Of a DNA stretch of 64,000 nt, positions 48,266-60,559 are shown piece by piece. The first letter of the stretch is position 1. Every line of letters begins with the position of its first letter. The notes under the pieces were generated by a model that had not been told where the DNA came from, searched no databases, and was given only the letters and a program-made list of their open reading frames with translations. This DNA is from Mauremys mutica (taxonomy: Eukaryota; Chordata; Testudines; Geoemydidae). A program made the translations under genes and the position numbers. The stretch lies in contig NC_059084.1 in assembly GCF_020497125.1 (NCBI RefSeq), positions 4,181,501 through 4,245,500 of the forward strand, read 5' to 3'.

Positions 48266-51081
48266 GGTGTGGTCCAAGAGGTGTTTGCTGAATGAAAAGC
48301 ACGTCAACTGGAAGCATGATACAGAGTTAAACAGTGTGTAACAGTGGACCATTGATATATGTCAAGGATTAAAGGCCACCTCTTCTGTATCCCACCCTTT
48401 CCAAGGCTGCCAAATCACAAAGCTCATAAATCCAGATCATATGCCCAGGGAGGTTGAGGCTTCTTTCTCTGCAGCCTTAGTTTTTAGCACTGAAGAAGCA
48501 TTTAGAAGTCATATTCTTGCAAGCAGTTCTCTTGTGATAAGAAATATATGAACACTTTAATGCGTTCATATTTGCATACTCACTCTACATACACAGTCAT
48601 CATATAGGCATGTGCAAATGCTGAGCATCTATTCACAATAACTGTGTACACAAATTAGGCCCACACATTTTTGCACACGTGTTCTGGGAAACTGAGGTAC
48701 AGGGCTACACGATTTGCTTGTTTTCACACAATGATTCAGTTGCAGATCCCATGAGTACTTCTCAAGTATCCTTACTCCCAGTGCCCTGCTCAGCTCTAGA
48801 TACATCCGTCCCCCTATCTATCTATAAACCATAACAGAAATTGCATTTGATAAATGCGAAGTAATTTCTTCTAACTCTTTGTAATTTTGCTAACTTCAGA
48901 ATGTGTTGTACTGGGGACCAAGACAAAATCCCAAGTGGTTGAATCACTCTTTTTCTCTATGTTTTGTACCCTAAAACAGATGTCCAAAACCAAATAACAA
49001 GCATTCTGAGCTGATAAGCTGCTTCGTCAGTTCTCATTTTCAAGAGGCCATTCTTACAGGGATTTCCATGCACCCTACAAATGAATCCCAATCCTCAGAG
49101 CCAATTCATTTCTGACCAGAGCGGAAAGAAAGCAATTTGACTGAGACCCATTACCGCCCAACATGGTGGTTCTGGTTGCATGAAAATTCCAAGACTCTCA
49201 CCTTTTCCAGCCAATTTTCCTCCAAACTGCTGATGTTAAAAGTACGTGTTAAAGGACCTATATTCCTGTCCATATTACACTGAATCGAAGGTCATCTGGT
49301 TTCTTTGTCAGGGGACCATAAAGGAAAAAAGGGAGGTGATGTGCAACCCTGACCAGGTCATTTTAGGAGTAAACCACATTTAAACTGAGCTAATGAAAAA
49401 GTATTTGTCTCTTTCTCTCTCACACAGACATACTCTCAGCCTGTGCTTGCTTGGTGAGTGAGAATTCCTTCTCTAGTGGGAGTCAACATGTCAATTGTAT
49501 TTTTTTTCCATGATGTGTAAGGAGGCATTCACTAGGTTGTGGGAGTAAACACATGGGGGAATTCTCCATGAGCTAGCAAGGGCAAGTCACAATCCTACTA
49601 AATATGGTGAATGAAGATTACAAAAACCCCAGGAGAATAAAATTCCCTCTCTCCACCCCCATCTCTTCCCCCACCACACACATTTATTTTTTCTCATTAC
49701 CCTGTTCTGCTGTTTAACTGCTTGAAAGTTAAATCTAGTTCTGTTTGTGTTACTAAATGCACAATGTTGGTTTAGTTTTATTCTGTGCACTGAAGGGCAG
49801 AACGGGGGCAATATGTTGCTTCTTCATTATTAATCAAGGCACATCATTAGAGAGGAGCAGAAACACAAGTATTCAAGTAGTGGGAAGCAACAGGAAATGG
49901 TCCTCAGGTTTGTAAAAACGCAAGAGGTGGGGGATGATGATCATTTATAACATATTTAACCAGCCACATCCTACTGACCTCCTTCAGTGCAGTTCTTGAA
50001 AGGAACTGCCCTGACTCAGAAGATGTTTAATGCTCCAAAAATACATTCCCCTCAAAATATTGAACTTAAAGAAGGGCCCAAGCTGCAAAATTCAGGTCCC
50101 ATTGCAAATTCGTCATAATCTGGAAGTGCTGAGCTCTAGGGTGTTTGGTTGTGTCCAACTTTAGTGCAGACTGAGAAGCCAGTGGTCTTTAGTATGGATA
50201 ACTTTGCTGTAGCAACACAGTCTTCCTCTTACAGTCATTCATGTAAATGGTCTTTGCTTCCCTTTTGCAAGCCATTTTGCATCAGGTTCACTTTCTATCT
50301 AATTTTATACGTTGGAGCACTGGGTACGAGTATATTCTTTTAACAAGTTTTCTACTTTGATTGGGGTCAACTTCCCTCTATCGCCGTGTTTTGGACTGGT
50401 GGGCTGACAATTTATCCTTTAATCAGATCTTTTCTTTTTGCAGGTCTTTATTTAAGATGGACTCACTGTACATCTGGAGAGAACAAGTGATATGGGCTTT
50501 TCTTTTTCCTGGAGTCCACCAATCCAATGGTGACATGTTTAAAATAAATTTGATTTCTCCTTTCCCTCTCCAACCCATGTCCCTTCATGCTGGCAAACTG
50601 TGATACAGTTTACAGTGGTTCAGATGCACTGTATCATTTTAGGATGGGCACCTTCATTGTCTTTTTATTGTTATGAGATACAAACAGGTAAATGCCCCTA
50701 ACTAAATGCTAATATCTACATTATTAGATAAATAAACTAGTTTTCCATTAAACTAACTCCATTTTGCTACAATCTCTCAACCAGTCCATTTGTATAGGAA
50801 GGACTTCACTGGGGGAGCTCCTTGTTGTCTGCAAAGAAATCTTTGTTTTCTGTAGAAACCAAACAAATTGCAGAGCTTGTGTACAAACCCTTTGTTTCAT
50901 GCAGATTGCATAAATAGTGCACCAGTACAATATATCTACTTAAAAAATAGAAGCAGCAGTTAAACTATATATAACTCTACTGAAGAGGCTGTGCAGTGTG
51001 GTTTGGGGTTTACTCAGAATATTTGGAGTTTGTACAACAATTGAGGCCACATTCTAGACTTTAGTTATCTAGGTTAGATAC
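48266..51081. other. Intergenic stretch with a MIR-like fragment
   Basis: About 48690-48795 (-) resembles MIR: GGGAAACTGAGGTACAGGGC, then CAGTTGCAGATCCCA. Nothing else is supported. Confidence 0.45.
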
Positions 51082-51165
51082 TATGAGCCAAATTCTGCTC
51101 TCATCTGTGCACAATGACAGTTGAAACATCAATGGGACTTGCACCATGTAACTGAGGGCACTACA
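51082..51165. repeat. Degenerate foldback MITE
   Basis: GAGCCAAATTCTGCTCTCAT with ATCAATGGGACTTGCACC and GTAACTGAGGGCA fits a widespread amniote MITE. A further poor copy lies near 62840-62960. Confidence 0.5.
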
Positions 51166-51426
51166 TGGTCCCCTAAAATGCTTCAGTTATGTATGAATGA
51201 ACTAAAAACTAAGCACTCCTCACCCAATCCCTTCACTTCTCTGCAATGAGCACAGACAGATATCGCCTCATAATTCTAGTACTCCAGCAAAGGAGATTAC
51301 TCAGACTCTCCAGAAATTAGCCAGAGTGTGATCAATGCTTCAGGCTACATATACTTATAGATCATATATCTGAAAAATGTTGACAGGTGAATCTAGAGGA
51401 TTCACTTGTTCTTCTCAATGAATGAA

Positions 51427-51603
51427 AAAAGAACAGGAGTACTTGTGGCACCTTAAAGACTTAAAGACTAACAAATTTATTTTAGCATGAGCTGCAGCTC
51501 ACGAAAGCTCATGCTAAAATAAATTTGTTAGTCTTTAAGGTGCCACAAGTACTCCTGTTCTTTTTGCAGATACAGACTAACACGGCTGCTACTCTGAAAC
51601 CTG
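51427..51603. mobile_element. Foldback retroposon-like insertion, 12-bp TSD
   Basis: Identical TCAATGAATGAA copies flank it (51415-51426 and 51604-51615). The right arm, read on the minus strand, starts CAGGTTTCAGAGTAGCAGCC and continues through GTACTTGTGGCACCTTAAAG and TAACAAATTTATTTTAGCAT. Near the centre (CATGAGCTGCAGCTCACGAA) it turns back. The left arm ends just after the GTATCTG position, lacking the terminal part. Same family and plan as 2891-3027. Confidence 0.85.
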
Positions 51604-51615
51604 TCAATGAATGAA

Positions 51616-52189
51616 GTCTTCTTAAAACAGTTTGGTGCAAACATTCCTGATATAACACCACTGAAATCAATAAACTTTGCTATTGGTGAATTTGGCCTAT
51701 GTTCCCATGAAGTATACCTGCTCCAAGAACAAGTGTCCCTTACCTCCACTGACCTGGATTTACTACAGTGTCCCAAATTTCATGGCACTTTATCAGTGTC
51801 CCATAATAGCGCAGTATGTGCAATTCAAAGTATTTGGTGCAGAGATATCTAAGTGCTTGTCATTGTAAAAAATGGGAAAAGCCATGGCAAAAATTGCACA
51901 GAATCACAGTTTCGGTTGAAATAAATCACAGTCATTGCACATAATAGTTGAAAGTCAAATGAATGACCTTTATGTTACACTACAAGTTGTTTAAAACCAC
52001 GTAATGATATTTAGCAAATAGTTTACCCACATTAAAATATATTCCAATATACTGGGCATATTTAGAGCTAAATCTGTGAGGAATCATGCAGAAAGAAATC
52101 TTGCTTAATTGGGGACGAGCTGGGGTGTAAAGATCATGACTTTTATGGAAAAAAGCTCTAAAACACAAAGTTTATGCCTATTAGTCATA
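51616..52189. other. Intergenic stretch, nothing recognised
   Basis: No supported feature. Confidence 0.5.
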
Positions 52190-52320
52190 GGCCCCACTCG
52201 TGCAAAGATTTATGCCTGGGTCTAACTTTATGCATGTGAGTTGTCCCACTGAAATCAATAAGGAGACTCCTGTGTATAAGGTTGAGTACACGTGTGAGTT
52301 TTTGAAGAACTGGGGCCTTT
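52190..52320. repeat. Degenerate foldback MITE (TGCAAAGA family)
   Basis: GGCCCCACTCGTGCAAAGAT at the left and AAGAACTGGGGCC at the right flank TCCCACTGAAATCAATAAGG. It resembles the repeat at 35863-35962. Confidence 0.5.
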
Positions 52321-52580
52321 GTGATATCACACAAAATACTGCCAACACCATCAGCACCACAGAAGGCCACCACACAGTAAGGGCTACATTTTTAAATGAC
52401 ACCCAAGTAACTTGTCCGTGCCGATAACAAAATGTATTTTTACATAACTTATTTGATCTGCCAGTGGGGTATGTGAGTGAAAAGTCTAGAATTTGTACGC
52501 CCAACTGATAGTGCAAAAAATAACGCGTGTGCAAGAGCTGGTGCACACATGCACACAAACTGTTTTAAAGTTCGGTTCAC

Positions 52581-52766
52581 AGGCTGACATTTTTAATCTC
52601 GAGTGCCTAAAGTTAGGCCCCTAAATCCATATTTACCCTGATTTTCAGCAGTGCTGAGCCACCACTGAAGTCAGTGAGAGCTGCAGGCAGTCAGCATTTC
52701 TGAAAAGCAGGTCAGTTTTATTTTATGTGCATAACTTTAGGCACTCGAGTTGAAAATTCAGTCAGA
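52581..52766. mobile_element. MITE with CTCGAGTGCCTAAAGTTA arms
   Basis: CTCGAGTGCCTAAAGTTA near 52599 returns in inverse as TAACTTTAGGCACTCGAG near 52732, with loosely paired outer ends. Non-coding. It directly abuts the next MITE. Confidence 0.75.
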
Positions 52767-53210
52767 GGGCATGTCTACACTGCAGTTAAACACCGTGCTT
52801 GGCCCGTGCCAGCTGACTCGGACTCATGGGGCTCAGGCTGAGGAGCTGTAACACTGCGATGTAGATGTATGGTTCCAGGGCCGCCCAGAGGCTTCAGGGG
52901 GCCCAGGGCAAAGCAATTTCAGGGGCCCCTTCCGTTAAAAAAAAGTTGCAATGCTATAGAATATTATATTCTCATGGGGGCCCCTAGGGGCCTGGGGCAA
53001 ATTGCCCCACTTGCCCCTCCCTCTGGGCGGCCCTGTACGGTTCAGGCTGCAGCCTGAGCCCTGGGAACCTCCCACCTCGCAGGGTCCCAGAACTTGGGCT
53101 CCAGTCCGATCCCAAACGTCTACACTGCCTTTTACAGATACAACAGAACGCGCTCGAGCCAGCTTACACGGACCAGTTGCGGGTGTTTAATTGCAGGGTA
53201 CATGTACCCT
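52767..53210. mobile_element. MITE with GGGCATGTCTACACTGCA ends, interrupted
   Basis: The left end GGGCATGTCTACACTGCAGT pairs with the right end TTGCAGGGTACATGTACCC. Inside, GGCTGCAGCCTGAGCCCTGG and AACGTCTACACTGCC fit a turtle MITE. The hAT at 52876-53035 was inserted into it. Confidence 0.7.
52876..53035. mobile_element. 160-bp hAT MITE, nested, 8-bp TSD
   Basis: CAGGGCCGCCCAGAGG and CCTCTGGGCGGCCCTG ends are flanked by TATGGTTC (52868-52875) and TACGGTTC (53036-53043). Same termini as the larger copy at 17535-18185 but with a short A/T-rich centre, so the two share ends and differ inside. Confidence 0.9.
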
Positions 53211-54069
53211 AAGTGACTTAGCCAAGAAGAGAACCGAAGCGTCCTTAACTGAAGTACTGCACCCTATCCACTGGTTTACAAAAAGAATGTACAGTAATTT
53301 CCATTCCAACTTTCTCCCACACGACAACAGCCATCGTATGGTATTGAAGCAAAATGCAGAAGTCTAAATGCTGAGGTGATAGGTGCTGACCACAGGCTGC
53401 CAGAGGGCTCTTGCGTCAGCTGTGGGTGATACACAGTGGTCACCGTTAAAAGGTCAAACCCACCACTCAGTACTACCAGAGGTTACCTGTTTCCCCCTGT
53501 ACTCAGAAAGGTGGTATTAATGCCAGCTGTGTGGCACTTGTTGGCAAAGTCTACCAGGTTACAGGGAGATCAGTATCTGTCTCCAGGCTGTCAACTCACA
53601 GAGACTTTCTATCTCCTCAGAAATCGGCAGCATGCAATGTGAACCAGTGCAGCCTTTTTCTCCAGGTCGGTGGGGTCCACCGGGGACCCATCCAAACTCA
53701 CTCAACCGTCATGTTCCCAGCAGTTGGGTGCAGTTCCCACTGCAATTGGACCTGCCCATCTCTGACCCCTGCCAGCTCACTTCAGAAAACTGAACCCTGT
53801 TCCCGGGCCGATAAGCTGCTCTGAACAGGAAGTACTGACTCCCACGTTGGCTGGTCATGCAGGGGTGGGGTGGGGAGAAAACAAAGGGCAGAGGATGAAA
53901 TGAGGAGGTGCAGGGGGAGTTGTCAGATAAGCTCTAAATGGAAACACAAAACGGATACAGCCCTCTGTTTGGGAGGGTGAGCCCTGGAGCCCAGTCATTT
54001 CCCTCATGCTTCCCTGAGTGCAAAGCAAGTAACGGTTACAGGATCCCAGAGATGAAATTACAGCCAGAC
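53211..54069. other. Intergenic stretch, nothing firm
   Basis: A weak MIR-like trace lies near 53211-53275. No gene. Confidence 0.45.
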
Positions 54070-54525
54070 TGATCTGTGACATTCTATATCTTGGGGGAGC
54101 GTCCTGTAACCCCCATATTCCTCATGTTTAGAGAATGGTGATCTTGCATATAAAGCATGCCTTGTAAGGTATCCGGGGAAAGGTTATGATCTGCTGAAAG
54201 ACGTTGTTCTATCTAAATATGTGTATCACCAATGCATATGAAATTATAAGAATTGTGTTTTCACTAAAATATGCTGTGGGTCTGGGAGGTGCCCAGATAC
54301 TAGCTATACAAAGACAATGACAAGGGAGGTAACCAACACCCGGGTGGGTACCCGGGGGGGTACTGTTGAACAGACATCACCAGTCATTGTCCAACAAGGG
54401 AGCTACAATGCAATGACTCACCCGCATGAGGCCACACCAGGGGATCTGCTCAACCTTGCCGGGAGACACAGCAATGCCCCCCAGACATGCCTGGACTTGT
54501 GTTCTCCAAGCACATGGGATAAAGG

Positions 54526-54531
54526 TATAAA
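54526..54531 (+). promoter_or_regulatory. LTR TATA box
   Basis: GGTATAAAAC in the U3-like part of the LTR, about 300 bp before its AATAAA signal. Confidence 0.5.
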
Positions 54532-54823
54532 ACAGAACACGGGGCCACATGCTTGGCCTCTCTCCTGCCCCCACTTATGCTGGAAGCAACAAGGACACTG
54601 AGACGAAGACTTAAGACTACAACAGAGGACACTGGCCCAGGTTTCAAAGGTGAAATCTGTGTACTATGAGCAGCAATATCCAGTGGGGTGAGGAAAACTG
54701 TTTAATCTAGATGTTGCCCAGTCTAATAGGGTTGAGAGTTTAGACTGTGGGCTGATATTTTCTTTTCTTTTGGTAACTAACTCTGACTTGTTGCCTATCA
54801 CTTAAAATCTATCTTTTGTAATC

Positions 54824-54829
54824 AATAAA
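54824..54829 (+). promoter_or_regulatory. LTR polyadenylation signal
   Basis: AATAAA within AATCAATAAACTTC, downstream of the TATA box, as expected for an LTR R region. Confidence 0.55.
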
Positions 54830-55437
54830 CTTCTTTAATTATTTATCTTTACCAGTGAGTTTGCCTGAAGTGTGTGGTAAATCTGCTCAGGTTTGGCAAA
54901 GGCTGGTGTATATCCACTTTCCATTGATGAAGTGGTGAACCAATTCATAAATCTGCATTGCTCATCTTGAGCCGTGCAAGACAGTATATTCCTGAGGTGG
55001 TGCTGGGAGCTGGGGGGATTTGGCTCTGGTGCCTTTCCCTGTGTGATTCATGAGCAGCTCTGGGAGCATTCAGGCACTCTAGCTGGCTGCAGGGCTCCAC
55101 ATGCGGTTGTGCAGAGTGATGACAGCACCTGGAAGGGTTTCTTGCTTGTCACTAGCAAGGCCTTGTGAGAGAAAGCTCAGGCTGGAGAGAGTTAAGGGGG
55201 CATAGTCGTCCCACAGTCCCAGGCTGAACCCTGGGGAGCCCATCACATGATGCTGCACCTGAGCAGGGGATGGGCTGGCCCTATGCAACCTACACCAAGC
55301 AGGCAGCAGGGAAGTCCCTGCTTGATCCGGTATTCTTCTGCAATATGTTACCTCCTCCCCAGCAAGCACTTCAAAATCCTTTCAGGTGTGGTGTGGTGCA
55401 GCTTTGCACTGACCCTAATATTCACAGTGAGCAGTTA

Positions 55438-55760
55438 GGAAGGAAGAGTGGTCTAGAGGTTAGAGCAGGGCATTAGCAGAGCTGACTTCTAGTTTTGGCT
55501 CCCTCTGTGACCTTGTGCAAGTCACTGAGGGTCATATTTTTAGTCTCATCTCTGGTGCACTTTTGACCCATTCTAGAGGAAGAAAGACAAAGACGTGTGT
55601 GGTGTGAGTGCTGTGAGCAGCGGTCGGGGGGTCAGGAACTTGCCAGTTATCAGCCTCGCATTGACACTGACTTCTTTTGTAGCTTCAGGTAAGCCACTTA
55701 CTGTCCCTGCGCGTGGTTTCTAATCTGTAAAATGGGCTGTGAACTTGCTTGGGGTGTTAT
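55438..55760 (+). mobile_element. MIR-like SINE, possibly two pieces
   Basis: GAGTGGTCTAGAGGTTAGAG and TGTGACCTTGTGCAAGTCAC are the MIR tRNA-like and core parts. After a gap, AATCTGTAAAATGGGCTGTG gives the MIR tail. Intervening sequence is not MIR-like. Confidence 0.65.
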
Positions 55761-55853
55761 AATTCTCTGCACATTCCTGTCCACGGGAAATTTGTTCACA
55801 GCCATGGACGTGGAAGTGAGAGATCTCTGATGTGCGAGACCCACACATGCACC

Positions 55854-57025
55854 TAGAATCATAGAATCATAGAATGTCAGGGTTGGATGGGACCTCAGGA
55901 GGTATCTAGTCCAACCCCCTGCTCAAAGCAGGACCAATCCCCAACTAAATCATCCCAGCCAGGGCTTTGTCAAGCCGGGACTTAAAAACCTCTAAGGATG
56001 GAAATTCCACCACCTCCCTAGGTAACCCCTTCCAGTGCTTCACCACCCTCCTAGTGAAATAGTGTTTCCTAATATCCAACCTAGACCTCCCCTACTGCAA
56101 CTTGAGACCATTTCTCCTTGTTCTATCATCTGCCACCACTGAGAACAGCCGAGCTCCATCCTCTTTGGAAACCCCCTTCAGGTAGTTGAAGGCTGCTATC
56201 AAATCCCCCCTCGCTCTTCTCTTCTGCAGACTAAATAATCCCAGTTCCCTCAGCCTCTCCTCATAAGTCATGTGCTCCAGCCCCCTAATCATTTTTGTTG
56301 CCCTCTGCTGGACTCTCTCCAATTTGTCCACATCTGTTCTGTAGTGGGGGGACCAAAACTGGACGCAGTACTCCAGATGTGGCCTCACCAGTGCTGAATA
56401 GAGGGGAATAATCACTTCCCTCGATCTGCTGGCAATGCTCCTACTAATGCAGCCCAATATGCCGTTAGCCTTCTTGGCAACAAGGGCACACTGCTGACTC
56501 ATATCCAGTTTCTCATCCACTGTAATCCCCAGGTCCTTTTCTGCAGAACTGCTGCTTAGCCAGTCGGTCCCTAGTCTGTAACTGTGCATGGGATTCTTCC
56601 TTCCCAAGTGCAGGACTCTGCACTTGTCCTTGTTGAACCTCATCAGATTTCTTTTGGCCCAATCCTCCAATTTGTCTAGGTCACTCTGGACCCTATCTCT
56701 ACCCTCCAGCGTATCTACCTCTCTCTCTCTCCTCACTTAGAGTATCCCTGAACTTGCTGAGGGTACAATCCATCTCATCATCCAGATCATTGATAAAGTT
56801 GTTGAACAAAACCGGCCCCAGGACCGACCCCTGGGGCACTCCGCTTGATACCAGGTGCCAACTAGACATCGAGCCATTGATCACTACCCATTGAGCCCAA
56901 TGATCTAGCCAGTTTTCTGTCCACCTTGTAGTCCATTCATCCAGCCCATATTTCTTTAACTTGCTGGCAAGAATACTGTGGGAGACCATATCAAAAGCAC
57001 TCTTTGTAAATGTCATATGGCATGC
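55854..57025 (-). mobile_element. CR1 LINE, 5'-truncated, with 3' tail
   Basis: The 3' end shows repeated ATTCTATG units (55854-55874, minus strand), the CR1 signature. Two frames cover the end of the reverse transcriptase: 57040-56699 holds [14 protein letters not shown] and [12 protein letters not shown], and 56736-56092 holds [14 protein letters not shown] to the protein's end. Between them the catalytic aspartate block expected after TLSKF is gone, replaced by a purine-rich tract near 56712-56735. The copy is therefore inactive, though the downstream part is well preserved. Confidence 0.9.
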
Positions 57026-57737
57026 CAGCATGGTCTGCAAAGTTGTTCCCTAGATGCTTTACTAAATCAGGGGGTCTGTGCTGACAGCAAAGTGAACTTC
57101 CCAGACCAGGGTAGTGTGAGCTCCCATTAAGCTGTACAGTAACACTGTGAACTTTCCTTGCCTGCTCTACAAACACAGTTCACACACTGTGCGTAGTACA
57201 AACTCTCCCCTTCCAGGGTCTGGCTTATTAACACAGAAATCAATAATCAAATAACTTCATCATAGTTAGCTGAGATCTTCTCTCCAGGCCTGGCCACTCC
57301 TAGGATTCCTCTTTCAGGTCTGTTAACCTCACACATTAGCCCCTCTCTCCCCAGAAAGCCATGTCCACCTCCCTTATATCCAGCACCCACCTCAGTAAAC
57401 CAGCAGGCTCCACTTAACCCTCTCCCAGCGGGATCAGTGCTTACTAACGATGGGGTGTTTCAGGCAAACACGGCTGGCCTGCTGCAAACTCTCGTCTACA
57501 CAGGGGTGTTGTGAGGCTTCACTAACTAACGCTAATATGGAGCTTTGAAGATTCTACAAGCTGAGAATTATTACTACTAGGAACGCATGGGAAAGTCTGT
57601 GATATCCCAAGGAAGCTCTCAGGAGCACCAGCGATCATGGTGAAAGAGGAGGCTCTTTAGTGCCACCCCTTTTGTGTGTGTAGAGTTAGAAGTTCCAAAT
57701 CCCACCCCCCCCAAATGTAATACACATCTCAAAACTC
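57026..57737. other. Intergenic stretch, nothing recognised
   Basis: Moderately GC-rich, with no supported feature. Confidence 0.5.
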
Positions 57738-58165
57738 CTTTCTAAACCTAACCTAGTTGCTCTTATTACTCCCTTTGGTGAGTCTGTTCCATATACTGTA
57801 TTAACTACTCTCAGCATAAAGAATTTCCACATGAATCCCTTTAGTGTCCACCCCTTCCTGAGCTTTAATTCATGCCCTCCATTGTTGCATTTGACACCAG
57901 TTCAAATAGCCTTGTAGTGTTTCTCCTCTCTATTCCCTCCAGAATTCTGTACACTTCAGTGAGATCTCGCTTAATCTTCTCTTTTCTAAAGAACAGAGAC
58001 CTAGTTTCTCGACGCTCGCTGTTTAACTAACTTCCCTGAGTGCCTGCACCATTCTGGCTGCCTTTCACTCTCTCTTCTTCATCTCAGTCATATGATCCTT
58101 TTTGAGACTGAGGTGAGCAGAGCTGTGCGCAGCGTTCCAGATGTGGCCTCAACAGCCCCTTATGA
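57738..58165 (-). mobile_element. Old CR1 fragment
   Basis: The order of phrases matches the CR1 at 56090-56400: GTGAGATCTCGCTTAATCTT, then CTTTTCTAAAGAACAGAGAC, and TTCCAGATGTGGCCTCAACA. It is much more diverged, with no usable frame. Confidence 0.7.
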
Positions 58166-58169
58166 CAGG

Positions 58170-59090
58170 AAGGTCACAAGTCGCCAATGCAAACGGTATG
58201 AGCAAAAGAAAAGATTTCCTCTTCAGACAAGAGGCTGGGGGGGCATGTCCTGATCTCCAGAGCGCGGAGGTTTTATCCATGGCATTCCTATTTGTGCGGA
58301 AAAGATTTATCATGATGGTTGCTGCTCTGGACTAAAGGAGGAAATGGTGTACCCCTCAAATGGACACTTCATGGTAGTGTGCAGGAAGTCAGAGCCTGCG
58401 CTTAACTGCCACTCCAGAGTGACTGCAAGAGCCCCCCATCCTGGAAAGGTAGTAATGTTTGGGTCGGGCCCTCTTGTACCTGGCTTTCTCCAACCTTTCT
58501 GGATTGGGGATCACGTTTGAAGAGCCTCTTGCGCAGACACCTCCCATCCGAACCACAGGCCCATGCCTCCCCTACGGGATAGCACTTGGCTCTGTGACAA
58601 AGCCACGGCAGGACCATATAAAGAGACCAGAGGAAAATATTCAGTTCTAATGAGGCAGGCGCAGCTGTTGAGTTGCACCCCTATGTTCTGCGTTTGGGCT
58701 GTTGATTTCCTCTCCCTGCATGGAGGACTTCATGTCTTTTAGTCCCCAATATCCTGCTGCTGCCTGCAGGCCCCGGTACTCCAACGTCTCCCTCACTTGA
58801 CTTTGGGAGCGTTTGCTGTCATCAGCCAGTCTGAGCACAGTTAAATTTATTCCATGAAATACCTGATAAACACACAACAGAGAGTGCAGAGCAATTCTTG
58901 ACTTTTTCTTTTTAGTTCAGTTTGTTAAAAAGGCCTGTAGGAGCCCTTACGGAGTCTTGGCTGCTGCTAGCAAGCATCACTGCTTGGAGGTTGCCAGATG
59001 CATCCTCATCACCACAGAAGATACCCAGACACTACAGTGAGGACTGGGGGAGAAAGAGAGAGAACGAGAGAACCCAGAATTACTCCAGCT
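58170..59090. other. Intergenic stretch, nothing recognised
   Basis: No supported feature. Confidence 0.5.
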
Positions 59091-59091
59091 C

Positions 59092-59238
59092 TTTGCTAAA
59101 CCCAGGGTTGTCAGTTCAATCCTTGAGGGGGCCATTTAGGGAACTGGAGTAAAAAACTGTCTGGGGATTGGTCCTGCTTTGAGCAGGAGGTTGGACTAGA
59201 TACCTCCTCAGGTCCCTTCTAACCTGACATTCCATGAA
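59092..59238 (+). mobile_element. Turtle tRNA-derived SINE, 5'-truncated
   Basis: TTGCTAAACCCAGGGTTGTC, the B-box-like GTTGTCAGTTCAATCC, GGTTGGACTAGATACCTCC and the tail ACATTCCATGA align with the copy at 8969-9142. The A-box head is missing. Confidence 0.85.
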
Positions 59239-59239
59239 G

Positions 59240-60555
59240 AATGACAGCTCTAATAAATGCCTTCTCCAAACTGAGCAACCAAGAGCTGCCTTTGCAATCC
59301 TTTTCATCCTATGGCCCTTTCTAACATCCACAGCTGAGCAGGAGTCACCTCTGAGCTCAGAATGGCTTCTGAATGTGCCCAGATGCTGCACGTCCAGAGC
59401 CTGGCTCTCTACTGCCTTACTCTTTGGGTCATCATTTACACTAGTGCAAAATGCTGCCTCTCCTATTCTGCTGGTAAGACACGCCACTTTGCACTCCCTT
59501 CACAGTGACAACACAAGGTGAGGGCTATGGGAGGGTCACACCTCTGGTATCTTTGCTTTCAGAGCACTTGGGGATCCCTCGAAAAGCATGATGCCAACCC
59601 AGATTCTGCTCTATTTTATCTGGCAGGGCTTAGGTTACAGAATAACAGACCCAGTGGTTTGTTTGTTTGTTTTTAATCTGAAGGGAAATCTTCACACCTT
59701 CATTTGCTGTTTTCCACATCAGGCCCTCAGCCTGGCAACACAACACTTCAGTGTGGGCAGCTGCCCATCTATCTACAATTGCAGTTTTTACACTTTTCTT
59801 CCCCCGTCTTTTTCTCTTCTGCCAAGGGCCCATGAGTCACCTTCCCCTCTTCAGCAGCTGACCAAAGATGGCCCCCTCCTGATTTTTTCCAGGCTGTCTC
59901 ATTGATACCATAACGCAAAACCAGTAGACAATAATAAGTACCAAGGGAAGGGGAGGATCAGTAGAACCAGTCTCTGTAGGGATAAGCAGAGCGTGGTACA
60001 TAACTACCTGGAGGTCAAGTCCATCCCTGGTGACCTCTGCTAACTTCAGTGGAGTTTCACTGAGAAGGAAGCAGGGCTCTGTGTTCAGTCACAGAGAACA
60101 TCAGGGGCACGAACCATTGTACATCAGTCACCTGCTCCAGTCTTTAATAAAAAGGCCCGGTAGAGGAGGGCTGATACAGAATGCACTTGGCCTCCTCTTT
60201 CTTGGGGGCAGTGGGGCCGTGAAGGGGTATTGGCTGCATCCGTGCAGATGGTGGGTTGTTTGTGCTTACCAGATAAGTTGATGACTTTATCTGATCACAG
60301 GCTTTCCTGAGGAAGGAAGGGAGAGTCTGAGTCACTTGAAAATGAGGGTCCTTCTTCTCTGGGTATGGCTAGCTGGATCACAGAGTGCCGTTAGAAGAAA
60401 GCAGAGAATCTGGTGTCTTGGGCTGAAGAGGGTCCACTGTGCTTCCTCTTTTTAATTTCCAGCCAAAACTGACAAGGGGCTCCTGGATATATTGACAGGC
60501 AGCTCAGCTGCTTTAGTCATTATTAGATACAGTGAGTAGCTGTCCAAGTGTGTGA
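59240..60555. other. Intergenic stretch, nothing recognised
   Basis: No supported feature. Confidence 0.5.
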
Positions 60556-60559
60556 GATG

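Larger units (their letters stand above)
54075..55247 (+). mobile_element. Solo LTR of a retrotransposon
   Basis: It starts TGTGACATTCTATATC and ends CCCATCACA, with 5-bp flanks TGATC and TGATG that look like a one-mismatch TSD. A TATAAA at 54526-54531 and an AATAAA at 54824-54829 are in the right order for U3-R-U5. No internal region or second LTR is present, so it is a solo LTR. I recall the sequence as a turtle LTR, but gypsy versus ERV origin is not decided. Confidence 0.7.
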
